Source: H2-BAC3 sp045863035 (lineage in GTDB: Bacteria; Bacteroidota; Ignavibacteria; Ignavibacteriales; Ignavibacteriaceae). From it: 64,000 nucleotides of DNA. Location of the stretch: the NCBI GenBank assembly GCA_045863035.1, contig BTUV01000010.1, positions 1 to 64,000 on the forward strand, in the 5' to 3' direction. The notes under the pieces were generated by a model. The model was not told the origin of the DNA and made no database searches. It saw only the letters and a program-made list of their open reading frames with translations. Numbering within the stretch: the first letter of the stretch is position 1; the number at the start of each line of letters is the position of its first letter. Shown here piece by piece: positions 33,124-42,636 of this stretch. The translations under genes were made by a program, and so were the position numbers.

Positions 33124-34572
33124 TTAACCTACACTGCCTTCAAGACTGACACTGAGAAGCTTCTGCGCTTCAACAGCAAATTCCATCGGCAGTTCTCTGA
33201 ATACTTCTTTGCAATAACCGTTTACGATCATATTAACAGCATCCTCATTTGAAAGACCTCTCTGATTCAGATAAAATATCTGATCTTCACCAATCTTTGA
33301 AGTGGTTGCCTCATGCTCAACGGTTGCTGATGGATTGCCAATCTCAAGGTAGGGAAAGGTATGAGCGCCGCAACGGTCTCCGATCAGAAGCGAGTCGCAC
33401 TGTGAGTAGTTCCTTGCGCTTTTGGCTTTTTTTCCGACCCGGACAAGTCCGCGATACGTGTTGTTGCTCTTTCCGGCTGATATGCCTTTTGAGACAATGG
33501 TACTTTTGGTATTGTTGCCAAGATGAATCATCTTTGTGCCGGTATCTGCCTGCTGATAATTATTGGTAACCGCAACTGAATAAAATTCTCCGGTAGAGTT
33601 ATCCCCCTGAAGTATGCAGCTCGGATATTTCCAGGTGATGGCTGAACCGGTTTCAACCTGAGTCCAGGAAATTTTTGAGTTCACACCTTTGCAAAGCCCG
33701 CGCTTTGTAACAAAGTTATATATACCCCCTTTGCCTTCCTTATCGCCGGCGTACCAGTTTTGAATGGTTGAGTATTTTATTTCTGCGTTATCAAGGGCGA
33801 CCAGTTCAACCACTGCCGCATGAAGCTGATTTTCATCGCGCTGCGGTGCGGTGCATCCCTCCAGATAACTCACGTAGCTCCCCTCTTCGGCTACTATGAG
33901 CGTTCTTTCAAACTGACCGGTGTTGCTTGCGTTGATCCGGAAATACGTGCTCAGCTCCATCGGGCAGCGGACACCCTTAGGTATATACGCAAATGAACCG
34001 TCTGTAAAAACTGCACTGTTAAGCGCGGCATAATAATTATCAGTGGGGGGAACAACTGAGCCGATATATTTTTTGATAAGGTCCGGGTGCTCTCGTATTG
34101 CCTCAGAAATAGAACCGAAAATGATTCCGAGCTCTTTCAGTTTTTCCTTATAAGTAGTAGCCACCGAAACACTGTCAAAAACAGCGTCAACTGCCACTCC
34201 GGCAAGAGCTTTTTGCTCCTCGATTGGTATGCCGAGTTTATTGAATGTTTTTAGGATTTCGGGGTCAACCTCATCCAGACTATTTAACTTCTTTTTGGTC
34301 TTCGGTGCGGAATAATAGATTATATCCTGAAAATCGACCGTGGGATAAGCAACATTGGGCCATTTGGGTTCTTTCATGGTCAACCACTGGCGGAAGGCCT
34401 TCAGTCGCCATTCAAGCATCCACTCTGGTTCCCCCTTTTTTGAGGAGATGAGCCGGATAATATCCTCATTCAGCCCTTTGGGAGCTTCGTCTGTCTCAAC
34501 ATCAGTAACGAATCCGTACTTATACTCCTGATTCGCTAATTCTTCAATTTCATTAACTTCTGTAGAACTCAT
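33124..34572 (-). CDS. sufB: Fe-S cluster assembly protein SufB
   Basis: A 482-residue scaffold protein and the first gene of the suf operon. The family landmarks are PPTDNYYAALNSAVFTDGSF near residue 190, YLEGCTAPQRDENQLHAAVV near 240, and EHEATTSKIGEDQIFYLNQRG near 430. SufB carries the cysteine that receives sulfur and binds the nascent cluster. The ATG at 34572 gives the usual family length; an upstream TTG at 34608 would add 12 residues. The 400-bp region upstream is full of hairpins and short tandem repeats and must hold the operon promoter. Confidence 0.95.
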   Translation of the reverse strand: MSSTEVNEIEELANQEYKYGFVTDVETDEAPKGLNEDIIRLISSKKGEPEWMLEWRLKAFRQWLTMKEPKWPNVAYPTVDFQDIIYYSAPKTKKKLNSLDEVDPEILKTFNKLGIPIEEQKALAGVAVDAVFDSVSVATTYKEKLKELGIIFGSISEAIREHPDLIKKYIGSVVPPTDNYYAALNSAVFTDGSFAYIPKGVRCPMELSTYFRINASNTGQFERTLIVAEEGSYVSYLEGCTAPQRDENQLHAAVVELVALDNAEIKYSTIQNWYAGDKEGKGGIYNFVTKRGLCKGVNSKISWTQVETGSAITWKYPSCILQGDNSTGEFYSVAVTNNYQQADTGTKMIHLGNNTKSTIVSKGISAGKSNNTYRGLVRVGKKAKSARNYSQCDSLLIGDRCGAHTFPYLEIGNPSATVEHEATTSKIGEDQIFYLNQRGLSNEDAVNMIVNGYCKEVFRELPMEFAVEAQKLLSVSLEGSVG

Positions 34573-34670
34573 TGGTTTTTCTCGGACTTTTCCATATTTA
34601 TGGTACAAACTTAATCAATCTATACAAAAAAGTCAAGATTGAAGAAAATAGTTCCCCAAACACCTAAGCA

Positions 34671-34873
34671 ACTCCCGGATAAATCCTCTTTTTATTGAAG
34701 GTAATGCAGCAGACTCGGCTGCAGGTTGGGATATGGCCGGGGGGGGTACTTCACGGCTGGGGGTTAGCACCTTCGCTCGATTACATTAGGAAAGTGGCGA
34801 TTACCAACTCCCGGATAATCTACTTTGCCGGCAATAACACCCGGATAAATCCGGGTGTTATTGAAGGTAATGC
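34671..34873. repeat. Hairpin-forming repeats upstream of sufB
   Basis: CCCGGATAA(A)TC occurs at 34675, 34810 and 34840, and TTATTGAAGGTAATGC at 34692 and 34858. The copy at 34832-34863 is a perfect 14-bp hairpin (CAATAACACCCGGA, loop TAAA). These are degraded copies of one repeat unit. They lie between the suf promoter region and the amidase gene end. Confidence 0.75.
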
Positions 34874-34892
34874 TACACTCGCTTTCACTACC

Positions 34893-34970
34893 CACCAGAT
34901 TCATCTGGTGGTTGGCGCATCTTGAGGTTGGCGCATCTTGAGGTTGGCGCATCTTGAGGTTGGCGCATCT
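34893..34970. repeat. Small hairpin and 16-bp tandem repeat
   Basis: CACCAGATTCATCTGGTG (34893-34910) is an 8-bp hairpin with a 2-nt loop. It is followed by 3.8 copies of GGTTGGCGCATCTTGA from 34910 to 34970, with no spacers. The end of the amidase gene is 12 nt beyond. Confidence 0.9.
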
Positions 34971-34981
34971 GGCGGCTGGAC

Positions 34982-36613
34982 TTACTCAAACATCTCCGGA
35001 TGTTTCTTGTGATATTCATTCATATCCTGCCAGTATTTTGCAAATCGCAGCAGCTTCCCCTCCTGAAATAATCCGCCGCAGAAGGTAATGCTTACCGGTG
35101 TGCCATTCTCGCTGAATCCGGTTGGCACAACAACAGAAGGATGTCCTGTCAGATTTGTTAATAACAAATTCCGCCCCTGCCATGCCGGCGCAATATATAC
35201 ATCGATGTTCCTGACCGCTTCATACATTTTTTGTATCAGTATGGCGCGTGCCCGGCTTGCGGTTATATATTCCACGGCAGGTATTAACCGTGCCGAGCGG
35301 AACACATTTGGCCAGGCATTTTTTATCTGCCTTGTGAGCATCTCATCGCGGTTCGAGAGTGTCAGTTCATCAAAAGCGGCGGCGGCTTCCGCAGAAAGCA
35401 TGATTGATATATCACCGGCGGGATAATCAGGAAGCTCAATGGGTATCAGCTCTATTCCGGCCTCCCGAAGTTGTTTTAGTACTAATGAATCATATTTTTT
35501 GAATGGATAATTTTTTTCAAAATCACTCTTCAGATAACCAACTCTTATCGTTTTTATATCTTCGTGAGGATTGTATGAAAATGAGTAATTATATACAGTA
35601 GGGTCTAAGTTATCAGGACCATAAATCGCGTTAAATACAATAGCAAGGTCTTCAACTCCTCTGGTAATAGGTCCGATTTTATCCATCGACCATGAAAGAG
35701 CCATTGTACCGTAACGACTTACTCTCCCGTAGGTTGGTCTCAGTCCGGTTGTTCCGCAAATGGTTGAGGGTGAAATAATTGAACCATAAGTTTCGGTTCC
35801 TATGGCAAATGGCAGCAAACCCGCCGCAACAGCAGAAGCCGAGCCGGCCGATGATCCGCTTGAGCCATTTGCAGTATCCCACGGATTGCGGGTCTTTCCG
35901 CCAAACCAGACATCCCCCCAGGCAAGCGCGCCCATGGTTAGTTTTACTGTTAATACCGCGCCTGCTTCTTTAAGACGTGCAATAACAGTTGCATCCTCCG
36001 CAATCATTTGCTCCATGTAGGGCTCCGCGCCCCAGGTTGTTTTATAATCTTCGGTTGCAAGTAAATCTTTCACACCGTAGGGGATTCCATGAAGGAGTCC
36101 TTTATATATACCGCGCGAAATTTCTTCATCCGCTTTTGCTGCCTCCTTCATTGCACGCTCTTCTGTTATTGTGATAACACAATGCAGCGCCGGGTCATGT
36201 TTCCTGAGCCGTTCGATAAAAAACTTTGTCAGCTCAACAGAGGTAATCTGTTTTGATTTAATCAGATGCGCCAGCTCCCCGACGCTCATCCACGCAAGTT
36301 GATTTCTGTTTGAAGGAAGTTTAACCGAGGAGTAATCTGCATAAGAAACTTTACCCGGTTCAGTGGTCATTGAAAAACCCCGCGGAACCGGATTAAACAG
36401 TAGCGATGGCATTACTGAGTTCTTCAGATGTAACTGACGGAGCGTTGTAAAGTTTTTAAGCTGGTCTTTCAGGTCATCCAGCATTGAGTCCCGCTCGGCA
36501 TCGGTAAAATCTATCCCGATTATTTTCTGTGCGTGAAGTATATCATTTTTGTCAATATCCTGCGCGTTAAGTGAGAGTACAAAAACCAAAAGGAGAAAAA
36601 TCCTGTATATCAC
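34982..36613 (-). CDS. Secreted amidase-signature family hydrolase
   Basis: A 543-residue amidase-signature (GatA-like) enzyme with a signal peptide (RIFLLLVFVLSLNA). The Ser-cisSer-Lys triad is visible: lysine in YGVKDLLA near residue 187, the serine-rich NGSSGSSAGSASAVAAG near 262, and the nucleophile region GTETYGSIISP near 287. It should hydrolyse an amide, perhaps a peptide amide or xenobiotic, outside the cytoplasm; it is not GatA because of the signal and missing gatCB. The start is GTG at 36613. The N-terminal 90 residues are an extension seen in secreted members. It stands alone. Confidence 0.85.
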   Translation of the reverse strand: MIYRIFLLLVFVLSLNAQDIDKNDILHAQKIIGIDFTDAERDSMLDDLKDQLKNFTTLRQLHLKNSVMPSLLFNPVPRGFSMTTEPGKVSYADYSSVKLPSNRNQLAWMSVGELAHLIKSKQITSVELTKFFIERLRKHDPALHCVITITEERAMKEAAKADEEISRGIYKGLLHGIPYGVKDLLATEDYKTTWGAEPYMEQMIAEDATVIARLKEAGAVLTVKLTMGALAWGDVWFGGKTRNPWDTANGSSGSSAGSASAVAAGLLPFAIGTETYGSIISPSTICGTTGLRPTYGRVSRYGTMALSWSMDKIGPITRGVEDLAIVFNAIYGPDNLDPTVYNYSFSYNPHEDIKTIRVGYLKSDFEKNYPFKKYDSLVLKQLREAGIELIPIELPDYPAGDISIMLSAEAAAAFDELTLSNRDEMLTRQIKNAWPNVFRSARLIPAVEYITASRARAILIQKMYEAVRNIDVYIAPAWQGRNLLLTNLTGHPSVVVPTGFSENGTPVSITFCGGLFQEGKLLRFAKYWQDMNEYHKKHPEMFE

Positions 36614-36861
36614 ATCGGCTCCGAATTTGAATTAAAAACAGAAAAATACAAAGATTTTCTGTTCTGATACATATCACATCAGTTAAAACTGAACTATGCG
36701 AAAAATAGATGTTACAACAGTTTTATACCTTAAAAACAAAGGTGTATCAAATATCACAAAACGAAAGCCGGTGAGGATAATGTATGCAATTATTAGTTAA
36801 TTTTCTTCTGTATATCTGACAATTTATGGATATCTCACAAAACACATTTTTGGAGTTCGAT

Positions 36862-37560
36862 ATGAAAAAATTCTTTATCCTCTTAACTTTTTCCCTCTCT
36901 GTTTTAATTATTTCCGGCTGCTCTGAAGACGACACCACCCCGGGTCCGGGCAGCGGAACTGCGGTTACCAGCATATCCGGCAAACTTGAGGGATGGACCT
37001 ACGGTACCGGAAAAACCATCATGATGGGGCAGTATAACGGCCCGAACAGTTTTGATGCAGTGGGAACCGGCTCAATCAGCGCGGACGGCAGTTTCACCAT
37101 CGCTTTAGCAGCCCCAATGGAATTTTTACTTGATACACTGACCAGTATTGACCCTGACTGCTCCGGCAGCTTCACCTCAAGCGCGAGCGGGGTGATGGTT
37201 TACGGCACCGGCGGAGCCATGATTATGGACGGTACCTCGCCGTTCGGATGGGTTCAGTGCACCAGCCGTGATTTCAGAAATGATTCAGTCAGAATTTACG
37301 TCCCCCAGCTTAATGACTTTATTCTTGAATTAGTGTATATGAATAAGGCAACCACGGTGAATGGTTCACAGACCTGTCCGATGGATTTTAATGAACCAAC
37401 TGAAATAATGGTTACAAGACAGGTAAATAACCTGAACTTTGCAGCCGGCTGGAATAAAATCTATAACAAAGTTTCAGCGCGCAGCTCAGGCGCGGCTACT
37501 CTTCAGATGTCATTTACTGACCCCGGCACCCTGAAGTGGTATTTCTTCCAATTTAACTAA
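36862..37560 (+). CDS. Lipoprotein of unknown function
   Basis: A 232-residue protein with a clear lipoprotein signal: KKFFILLTFSLSVLIISGC, with the lipid-bearing cysteine at residue 20. I set the start at 36862, 6 nt after TGGAG, rather than the longer frame. The mature part opens with an acidic, proline/glycine-rich linker (SEDDTTPGPGSG) and continues as a beta-rich domain with GKLEGWTYGTGKTIMMGQ. Three further cysteines (about 95, 133 and 175) might form disulfides. I recognise no family. A strong terminator follows. Confidence 0.78.
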   Translation: MKKFFILLTFSLSVLIISGCSEDDTTPGPGSGTAVTSISGKLEGWTYGTGKTIMMGQYNGPNSFDAVGTGSISADGSFTIALAAPMEFLLDTLTSIDPDCSGSFTSSASGVMVYGTGGAMIMDGTSPFGWVQCTSRDFRNDSVRIYVPQLNDFILELVYMNKATTVNGSQTCPMDFNEPTEIMVTRQVNNLNFAAGWNKIYNKVSARSSGAATLQMSFTDPGTLKWYFFQFN

Positions 37561-37596
37561 AACAAAGAAATTCTCTCTCTACTCTCTTGATAAAAA

Positions 37597-37632
37597 GGTC
37601 TTTGCGGTTCTGCCGTAAAGACCTTTTTTATT
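37597..37632 (+). terminator. Intrinsic terminator after the lipoprotein gene
   Basis: A hairpin with an 11-bp core (GGTCTTTGCGG paired with CCGTAAAGACC, one G-U pair) and A/T-rich flanks is followed by six T. It separates the lipoprotein gene from queC. Confidence 0.92.
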
Positions 37633-37713
37633 TCCGCAAGATCACTCCTGACCCCTGAACCGGTAAAAACTTTCCTCAAAATTCAGTACATTTATGGTTT
37701 TAATTACAGGAAA

Positions 37714-38400
37714 ATGAGCAGAAAAAAAGCGGTAATTGCCGTTAGCGGTGGGATGGATAGCTGTGTTACGGCAGCGTTCGCGGCTCTTAACTATGAGCCC
37801 GCCTTTATGCACTTTAACTATGGGCAGAGAACTGAGTCGCGGGAGCGGAAAGCATACCAAGACCTGGCTGATTTTTACAACGTCTCACTGCGGCTTTCGG
37901 TTGATTTTACTCATTTCAGGATGATAGGCGGCTCTTCGCTCACTGACAGCAGTCAGGAAATTGAAAAAGCTGACCTGGGCAATAAGTCAGTTCCGGCAAC
38001 TTACGTCCCCTTTCGCAATGCAAATATCCTGAGTGCGTGTGTGAGCTGGGCGGAGGTTATTGGCGCCGAGGCAATTTATATAGGTGCAGTCTATGAGGAT
38101 GCCAGCGGATACCCCGATTGCCGACCGGAATTTTACCGCTCCTTTGAAAAGATGATTGATGAAGGAACACGTCCGGAAACAAAAATAAAAATTGTTACCC
38201 CTATCATCAATTTTACCAAGGCAGAAATTATTAAAAAAGGGATTGAACTGGGTGCGCCGCTTCATCTGACCTGGTCATGTTATCAGAATGAAGATGAGGC
38301 CTGCGGTGAGTGCGACAGTTGTGCTTACCGGCTGCGTGGTTTTCAGCAGGCCGGTGCTGAAGACCCGATACCCTATAAAAAACGTCCGGTATATATCTAA
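37714..38400 (+). CDS. queC: 7-cyano-7-deazaguanine synthase QueC
   Basis: A 228-residue ATP-dependent enzyme that turns 7-carboxy-7-deazaguanine into preQ0, in queuosine synthesis. The PP-loop AVSGGMDSCV lies at residues 9-18, and a zinc site of four cysteines near the C-terminus reads C-(8)-C-(2)-C-(2)-C in SCYQNEDEACGECDSC. Family landmarks THFRMIGGSSLTD and VPFRNANILS are also present. The gene is followed by queF after 18 nt, forming one of two queuosine clusters in the window. Confidence 0.95.
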   Translation: MSRKKAVIAVSGGMDSCVTAAFAALNYEPAFMHFNYGQRTESRERKAYQDLADFYNVSLRLSVDFTHFRMIGGSSLTDSSQEIEKADLGNKSVPATYVPFRNANILSACVSWAEVIGAEAIYIGAVYEDASGYPDCRPEFYRSFEKMIDEGTRPETKIKIVTPIINFTKAEIIKKGIELGAPLHLTWSCYQNEDEACGECDSCAYRLRGFQQAGAEDPIPYKKRPVYI

Positions 38401-38418
38401 TAAAATTATTAAAGTTAT

Positions 38419-38787
38419 ATGACAGATAAAATTAAAATTCTTGAAACATTTCAGAATGCATTCCCGAATCGTGACTACCGGGTTATTCACCACGCGCCGG
38501 AGTTTACTTCACTCTGCCCCAAAACCGGACAGCCGGATTTTGCGACAATGATAATCGAATATATACCCGATCAGCTCTGCATTGAACTGAAATCGCTCAA
38601 GTTTTATCTGAACTCATACCGCAATGACGGTATTTTCTTTGAGAGCGTAACTAATACTATACTCGAAGACCTTGTTTCGTGCTGCTCGCCGAGATATATG
38701 AAACTGACCGCTGATTTCAAAGTACGGGGCGGTATTTCCTCCGTGATTATCGCGGAGCACACAAAGCCCGACTACAAAGCAAACTGA
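38419..38787 (+). CDS. queF: 7-cyano-7-deazaguanine reductase QueF
   Basis: A 122-residue NADPH-dependent nitrile reductase of the short, unimodular type. The nucleophile C33 lies in FTSLCPKTGQPDF, and the QueF motif ELKSLKFYLNSYRNDGIFFE binds NADPH. It reduces preQ0 to preQ1, the base later inserted into tRNA. It follows queC by 18 nt and precedes the GlnD-like gene by 8 nt, so the three could be on one transcript. Confidence 0.95.
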   Translation: MTDKIKILETFQNAFPNRDYRVIHHAPEFTSLCPKTGQPDFATMIIEYIPDQLCIELKSLKFYLNSYRNDGIFFESVTNTILEDLVSCCSPRYMKLTADFKVRGGISSVIIAEHTKPDYKAN

Positions 38788-38795
38788 CAACCATC

Positions 38796-41351
38796 ATGGT
38801 ACGCACTCCCTCCGCGCACAAATCTTATATACGGGATAAAACCATCTTCACCCCTGAGTATATAATGAAAGAGCCGTTTGGCTTTTCGCTGAAATATACG
38901 TTAAGCATCGAGGCGTTCATTGTGCGGGCGGCGGGTAAATCATTTGAAGGTATCGCGGTAGCTTCTCTCGGAAGTTTTTCCCGCAGGGAGCTTTCACCAA
39001 AGAGCGATGTGGATGTAATGTTTATTACCAGGGACCCGCAGTTGCATGAAACAGAAATACGTGAACTGATTACCCTGCTGTGGGATAATGGCATAGAAGT
39101 GTCGCATACCGTCCGGACGCCTGAGGATATACAGCGTTTTCTTAATGAAGACCTGCAGGCCTTCACGCAGTTCCTTGAGGTCAGGTTTGTAGCCGGTAAT
39201 TATCAGATATATACGGAGTGGGTAAACACACTGCTTGAACTGATGACTGAAGATGTATGCTTCGCGCTTTGCGATGCGCTCATTGAAGAAACTTCAATCA
39301 GGTATAAAAAATACGGAAATTCCCCAAAAGTAATTGAACCCAATGTTAAAGCTACCGCGGGGGGGCTGCGTGATTTACAATTAATTGAGTGGCTGTATGC
39401 TATTCAGTATAGAAAACTCCCGGACCGTCAGGTCGAACTGCCGGAGGCAGAAATCTTTATCAATCACCTTCAGCAGGATAATCTCACCACGCTTAAAGAA
39501 TGCGACCGGCTCAGGGCTGCTTATAAAACTATTTTGACCATCCGCCACCTGCTTCACTTAACACACACAACAAAAAGTGACCGGCTTGAGTTTGATGATC
39601 AGGTAACCATATCCGCATTATTCGGGTTTCATGAGGATGGTTATCGTCAGTTAATGAAAAAGTATTTTGAAGCAAGCAATACCATCTATCGTTTTTCAAA
39701 GTCGTATATAAAGAGATACAAAAGGAGAAGCATAGGAAAAGGTCAGCCGGTAGGGTATCTGCTGGACGCAGACTTTTTTATCAGCGGAAATATGATTCGT
39801 TACGAAGGAACCGGTCAGCTTTCTATTTCTGATATTTTTCGCGGATTTTATTACCGGGCTAAATATAATGCCTTCTTCAGTGAAGAACTCAGAAGTACTA
39901 TCATTGAAAGTCTGGATAGTTTTGCCCTGAGCGCCGATGTTGAATCATCAACTTTTTTCAGAGAGATACTCAAGCTAAACAGCGAGGTAGGAAAAACTCT
40001 GACTATTATGAATGAACTTGGCGTGCTGAATGCATTTATGCCGGATTGGGCTGAGTTCAACGGTTTTATTCAACACGGGGTTTATCACGTTTATACCGCC
40101 GACGAACATACCCTCAAAACCATAGAAAATCTGGAAAAACTCCGCTTTGATACCGGCCCTATGGGGCGGCTTTTTGGCAGGATGAAACGGCGTGATATTC
40201 TTTATCTGGCGCTCATCTTTCACGACATAGCTAAACCAATAGATATTTCCGGACACGAAATTATCGGCGCGGCTATTGCTGAGAGCGTAATGGTGCGTCT
40301 TGGTTACTCTGATGAGGAAACCGAGATGGTCAGGTTTCTGGTCGAGCATCATTTGTATATGGAGCAGGTTGCCTTCAGAAGAAACCTGAATGATCCCGAA
40401 ACACTTAACAGTTTTACACAGCGTGTAAATACTCCGGATCGTTTAGATATGCTTTATCTGCTTACCTATGCAGACCTTAGCGCGGTAAATCCGGCTCTCT
40501 GGACGAGTTGGAAAAGCGATATGCTTTATGAGCTTTACTATAAAGCTAAAGCGATGATAGATGAACAGCTCAGTGGTGAAGAAATTCTCATCGCTAACAT
40601 CCTCCCCAAAGATATATCAAAACACTCAACCGTAATTTCGGAAAGTCATGTACAAAGCCATATTGATGCCCTGAATGATGAGATTAGCTATACTGCCCAT
40701 TTCTCCGATGAAGAGATTGCCAGGCATGTTGAAGAAATTCTGGAAGGAAATAGTCTTTCAGTCAGTTTTACCGAAGATGAAAATTTCACGAACATTACCG
40801 TAATTACCAGAGACTCCCCTTCTCTCCTCTCAAAAATCTGCGGCGTTCTGCTTATTAATGATGTCAATATACATGATGCCGGAATCTTTACACGAAAAGA
40901 CGGCATTATCATCGATAACTTTAATGTTACTGATTTCCGGACGGGCGAAAAAATTTCAGAAGACCGCTATCAAAAGATTGAAGAAGACCTGCATGACGTG
41001 CTGACAGGTATTCTGCAGCTCCCGACTGAAATCACACGAATGAAAAGCCGGTGGTGGCGCATTGAAAACAGATTTTTTAAGAAACCGGGGAAGGTAAAAA
41101 TTAAATTTGAAGAAAAAGAAAAATTCACCATCATTGATATATACTCCCCCGACCGGCTCGGTTTTCTGTATCTTGTTACCAACAAACTAACCGACCTGGG
41201 GCTTAATATCCAATTTGCAAAAATCTCAACATCGGGCGATTCAATCATCGATGCGTTCTATGTATTGAACCAGGAGAACAAAAGAGTAAGCAAGATATAT
41301 TATCATTTTATTGAAACCGAACTCACCAAAGCAATAGAGCAGATACTGTAG
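38796..41351 (+). CDS. glnD: GlnD-like protein: nucleotidyltransferase, HD and two ACT domains
   Basis: An 851-residue protein with the full GlnD layout. The nucleotidyltransferase motif GSFSRRELSPKSDVDVMF lies near residue 56, the GlnD-specific VKATAGGLRDLQLIEWL near 190, an HD phosphohydrolase motif HDIAKP near 475, and two ACT domains at about 665-735 and 775-850. Such enzymes add UMP to or remove it from the PII protein in response to glutamine, which binds the ACT domains. No PII gene is nearby, so the substrate is inferred. The start MVRTPSAHKS is followed by queF-linked spacing of 8 nt. murI follows by 6 nt. Confidence 0.87.
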   Translation: MVRTPSAHKSYIRDKTIFTPEYIMKEPFGFSLKYTLSIEAFIVRAAGKSFEGIAVASLGSFSRRELSPKSDVDVMFITRDPQLHETEIRELITLLWDNGIEVSHTVRTPEDIQRFLNEDLQAFTQFLEVRFVAGNYQIYTEWVNTLLELMTEDVCFALCDALIEETSIRYKKYGNSPKVIEPNVKATAGGLRDLQLIEWLYAIQYRKLPDRQVELPEAEIFINHLQQDNLTTLKECDRLRAAYKTILTIRHLLHLTHTTKSDRLEFDDQVTISALFGFHEDGYRQLMKKYFEASNTIYRFSKSYIKRYKRRSIGKGQPVGYLLDADFFISGNMIRYEGTGQLSISDIFRGFYYRAKYNAFFSEELRSTIIESLDSFALSADVESSTFFREILKLNSEVGKTLTIMNELGVLNAFMPDWAEFNGFIQHGVYHVYTADEHTLKTIENLEKLRFDTGPMGRLFGRMKRRDILYLALIFHDIAKPIDISGHEIIGAAIAESVMVRLGYSDEETEMVRFLVEHHLYMEQVAFRRNLNDPETLNSFTQRVNTPDRLDMLYLLTYADLSAVNPALWTSWKSDMLYELYYKAKAMIDEQLSGEEILIANILPKDISKHSTVISESHVQSHIDALNDEISYTAHFSDEEIARHVEEILEGNSLSVSFTEDENFTNITVITRDSPSLLSKICGVLLINDVNIHDAGIFTRKDGIIIDNFNVTDFRTGEKISEDRYQKIEEDLHDVLTGILQLPTEITRMKSRWWRIENRFFKKPGKVKIKFEEKEKFTIIDIYSPDRLGFLYLVTNKLTDLGLNIQFAKISTSGDSIIDAFYVLNQENKRVSKIYYHFIETELTKAIEQIL

Positions 41352-41357
41352 GAACAG

Positions 41358-42200
41358 ATGAACTTCATGGAAAAAGAAAAACCGATCGGAGTATTTGACT
41401 CCGGTATCGGCGGACTGACAGTTGTAAAAGAAATTATGGCAAAACTGCCGAACGAAAGAATCATTTATTTTGGTGATACTGCACGCGTGCCCTATGGTTC
41501 AAAGTCAAATGAAACTGTAATTGAATATAGTCTGCAGGATGCTGCTTTTCTTGCGCAAAAAAATGTGAAGATTATTGTGGTTGCCTGCAATACCGCTTCA
41601 TCCGTTGCAATACCAGCCCTCAGAGCAAGGTTTAACGTTCCGGTTGTTGGCATGATCGAAGCCGGCTCGGAGTATGCAGCAAAAGAGACCACTGAAAAGA
41701 AAATCGGAGTTATAGGAACCCGTTCAACTATTACAAACCGCTCTTATTCAAAAGAATTAAAAAGAATTGATACACAGATTGATGTGTTTGAGAAAGCATG
41801 CCCCCTGTTTGTACCATTAGCAGAAGAGGGGTGGATTGATCACAATGCTACTCAGGAAATAGCTGAAGAATACCTGCGTGAACTTAAAGAACTTTCCATT
41901 GATACATTACTTCTTGGCTGCACTCATTACCCCATACTAAAACCGGTTATACAAAAAGTAATGGGGGAAAAAGTTAAGCTGATTGATTCAGGAGTAGCAG
42001 CGGCGCAGCGCGTGGCACATGAACTTGACCGTATCGGACTCCGTTCCAACTCGAACGGGCTTGGTGTAGTGAGCTATTATGTTAGTGATATCCCTTCTAC
42101 TTTTGAGAAAGTTGCATCACTCTTCCTCGGTAAGCCGGTAAGTCACGTCACAAAAGTTGATACTGAGACTATAACAAAAACTATTTACCACACCTTGTAA
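41358..42200 (+). CDS. murI: Glutamate racemase
   Basis: A 280-residue cofactor-independent racemase that makes D-glutamate for peptidoglycan. The family blocks are complete: GVFDSGIGGLTVVKEI at the N-terminus, VVACNTASSVA with the first catalytic cysteine near residue 76, and LLGCTHYPIL with the second near residue 187. It begins 6 nt after the GlnD-like gene, with GGAACAG before the ATG (a methionine at residue 4 is an alternative start). The next gene is convergent. Confidence 0.96.
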   Translation: MNFMEKEKPIGVFDSGIGGLTVVKEIMAKLPNERIIYFGDTARVPYGSKSNETVIEYSLQDAAFLAQKNVKIIVVACNTASSVAIPALRARFNVPVVGMIEAGSEYAAKETTEKKIGVIGTRSTITNRSYSKELKRIDTQIDVFEKACPLFVPLAEEGWIDHNATQEIAEEYLRELKELSIDTLLLGCTHYPILKPVIQKVMGEKVKLIDSGVAAAQRVAHELDRIGLRSNSNGLGVVSYYVSDIPSTFEKVASLFLGKPVSHVTKVDTETITKTIYHTL

Positions 42201-42234
42201 TAAGTGACAGGCAGATGCTAAGAACTCAATCGGA

Positions 42235-42636
42235 TTATTTTCCCTTGAGCTTAGCCAACGAAAGAGTTATAAAACCCGATGCTACTCCGCTGATGATCGA
42301 AACAATAAGTCCGGTTGAAGCAATATATATTCTGGGATTAACATCCTCCGGCAGAGAGTTTATGAGCGCCATTGCAGCAGCAGAATTTTCGATATACATT
42401 TCATAACCAAGCAGTTTAACAGCAACTGCAAGAGCATACGCTGCAGCTCCGGCAATCATACCATGCAGAAACTGCCCTTTTTTCATACGGCGGCTTATAA
42501 CCAATCCCATAAAAACCCAATACCCGGTCCAAAAAAGCCAGATATAATCATCAAATAAACCCGTAAGTTCAAGAATACCGGCTATCATACCGGGGAGTGA
42601 TATATTAAGCAGAAGTCTGGTATTCAGATCATTCAA
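42235..42636 (-). CDS. Small membrane protein of unknown function
   Basis: A 133-residue protein with about four hydrophobic segments (8-27, 30-47, 57-77 and 105-125). No known family is recognised; the glycine- and alanine-rich helices suggest an inner-membrane protein. The start is a TTG that overlaps the stop of the DinB gene by 4 nt, so the two are translationally coupled. murI is convergent downstream. Confidence 0.65.
   Translation of the reverse strand: MNDLNTRLLLNISLPGMIAGILELTGLFDDYIWLFWTGYWVFMGLVISRRMKKGQFLHGMIAGAAAYALAVAVKLLGYEMYIENSAAAMALINSLPEDVNPRIYIASTGLIVSIISGVASGFITLSLAKLKGK

Noticed and set aside
34695..34925. A 76-codon plus-strand frame upstream of sufB
   Set aside because: It lies entirely in repeats and hairpins and has no start signal or family match.
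34910..34970. 16-bp tandem repeat as a CRISPR
   Set aside because: Copies abut without spacers.
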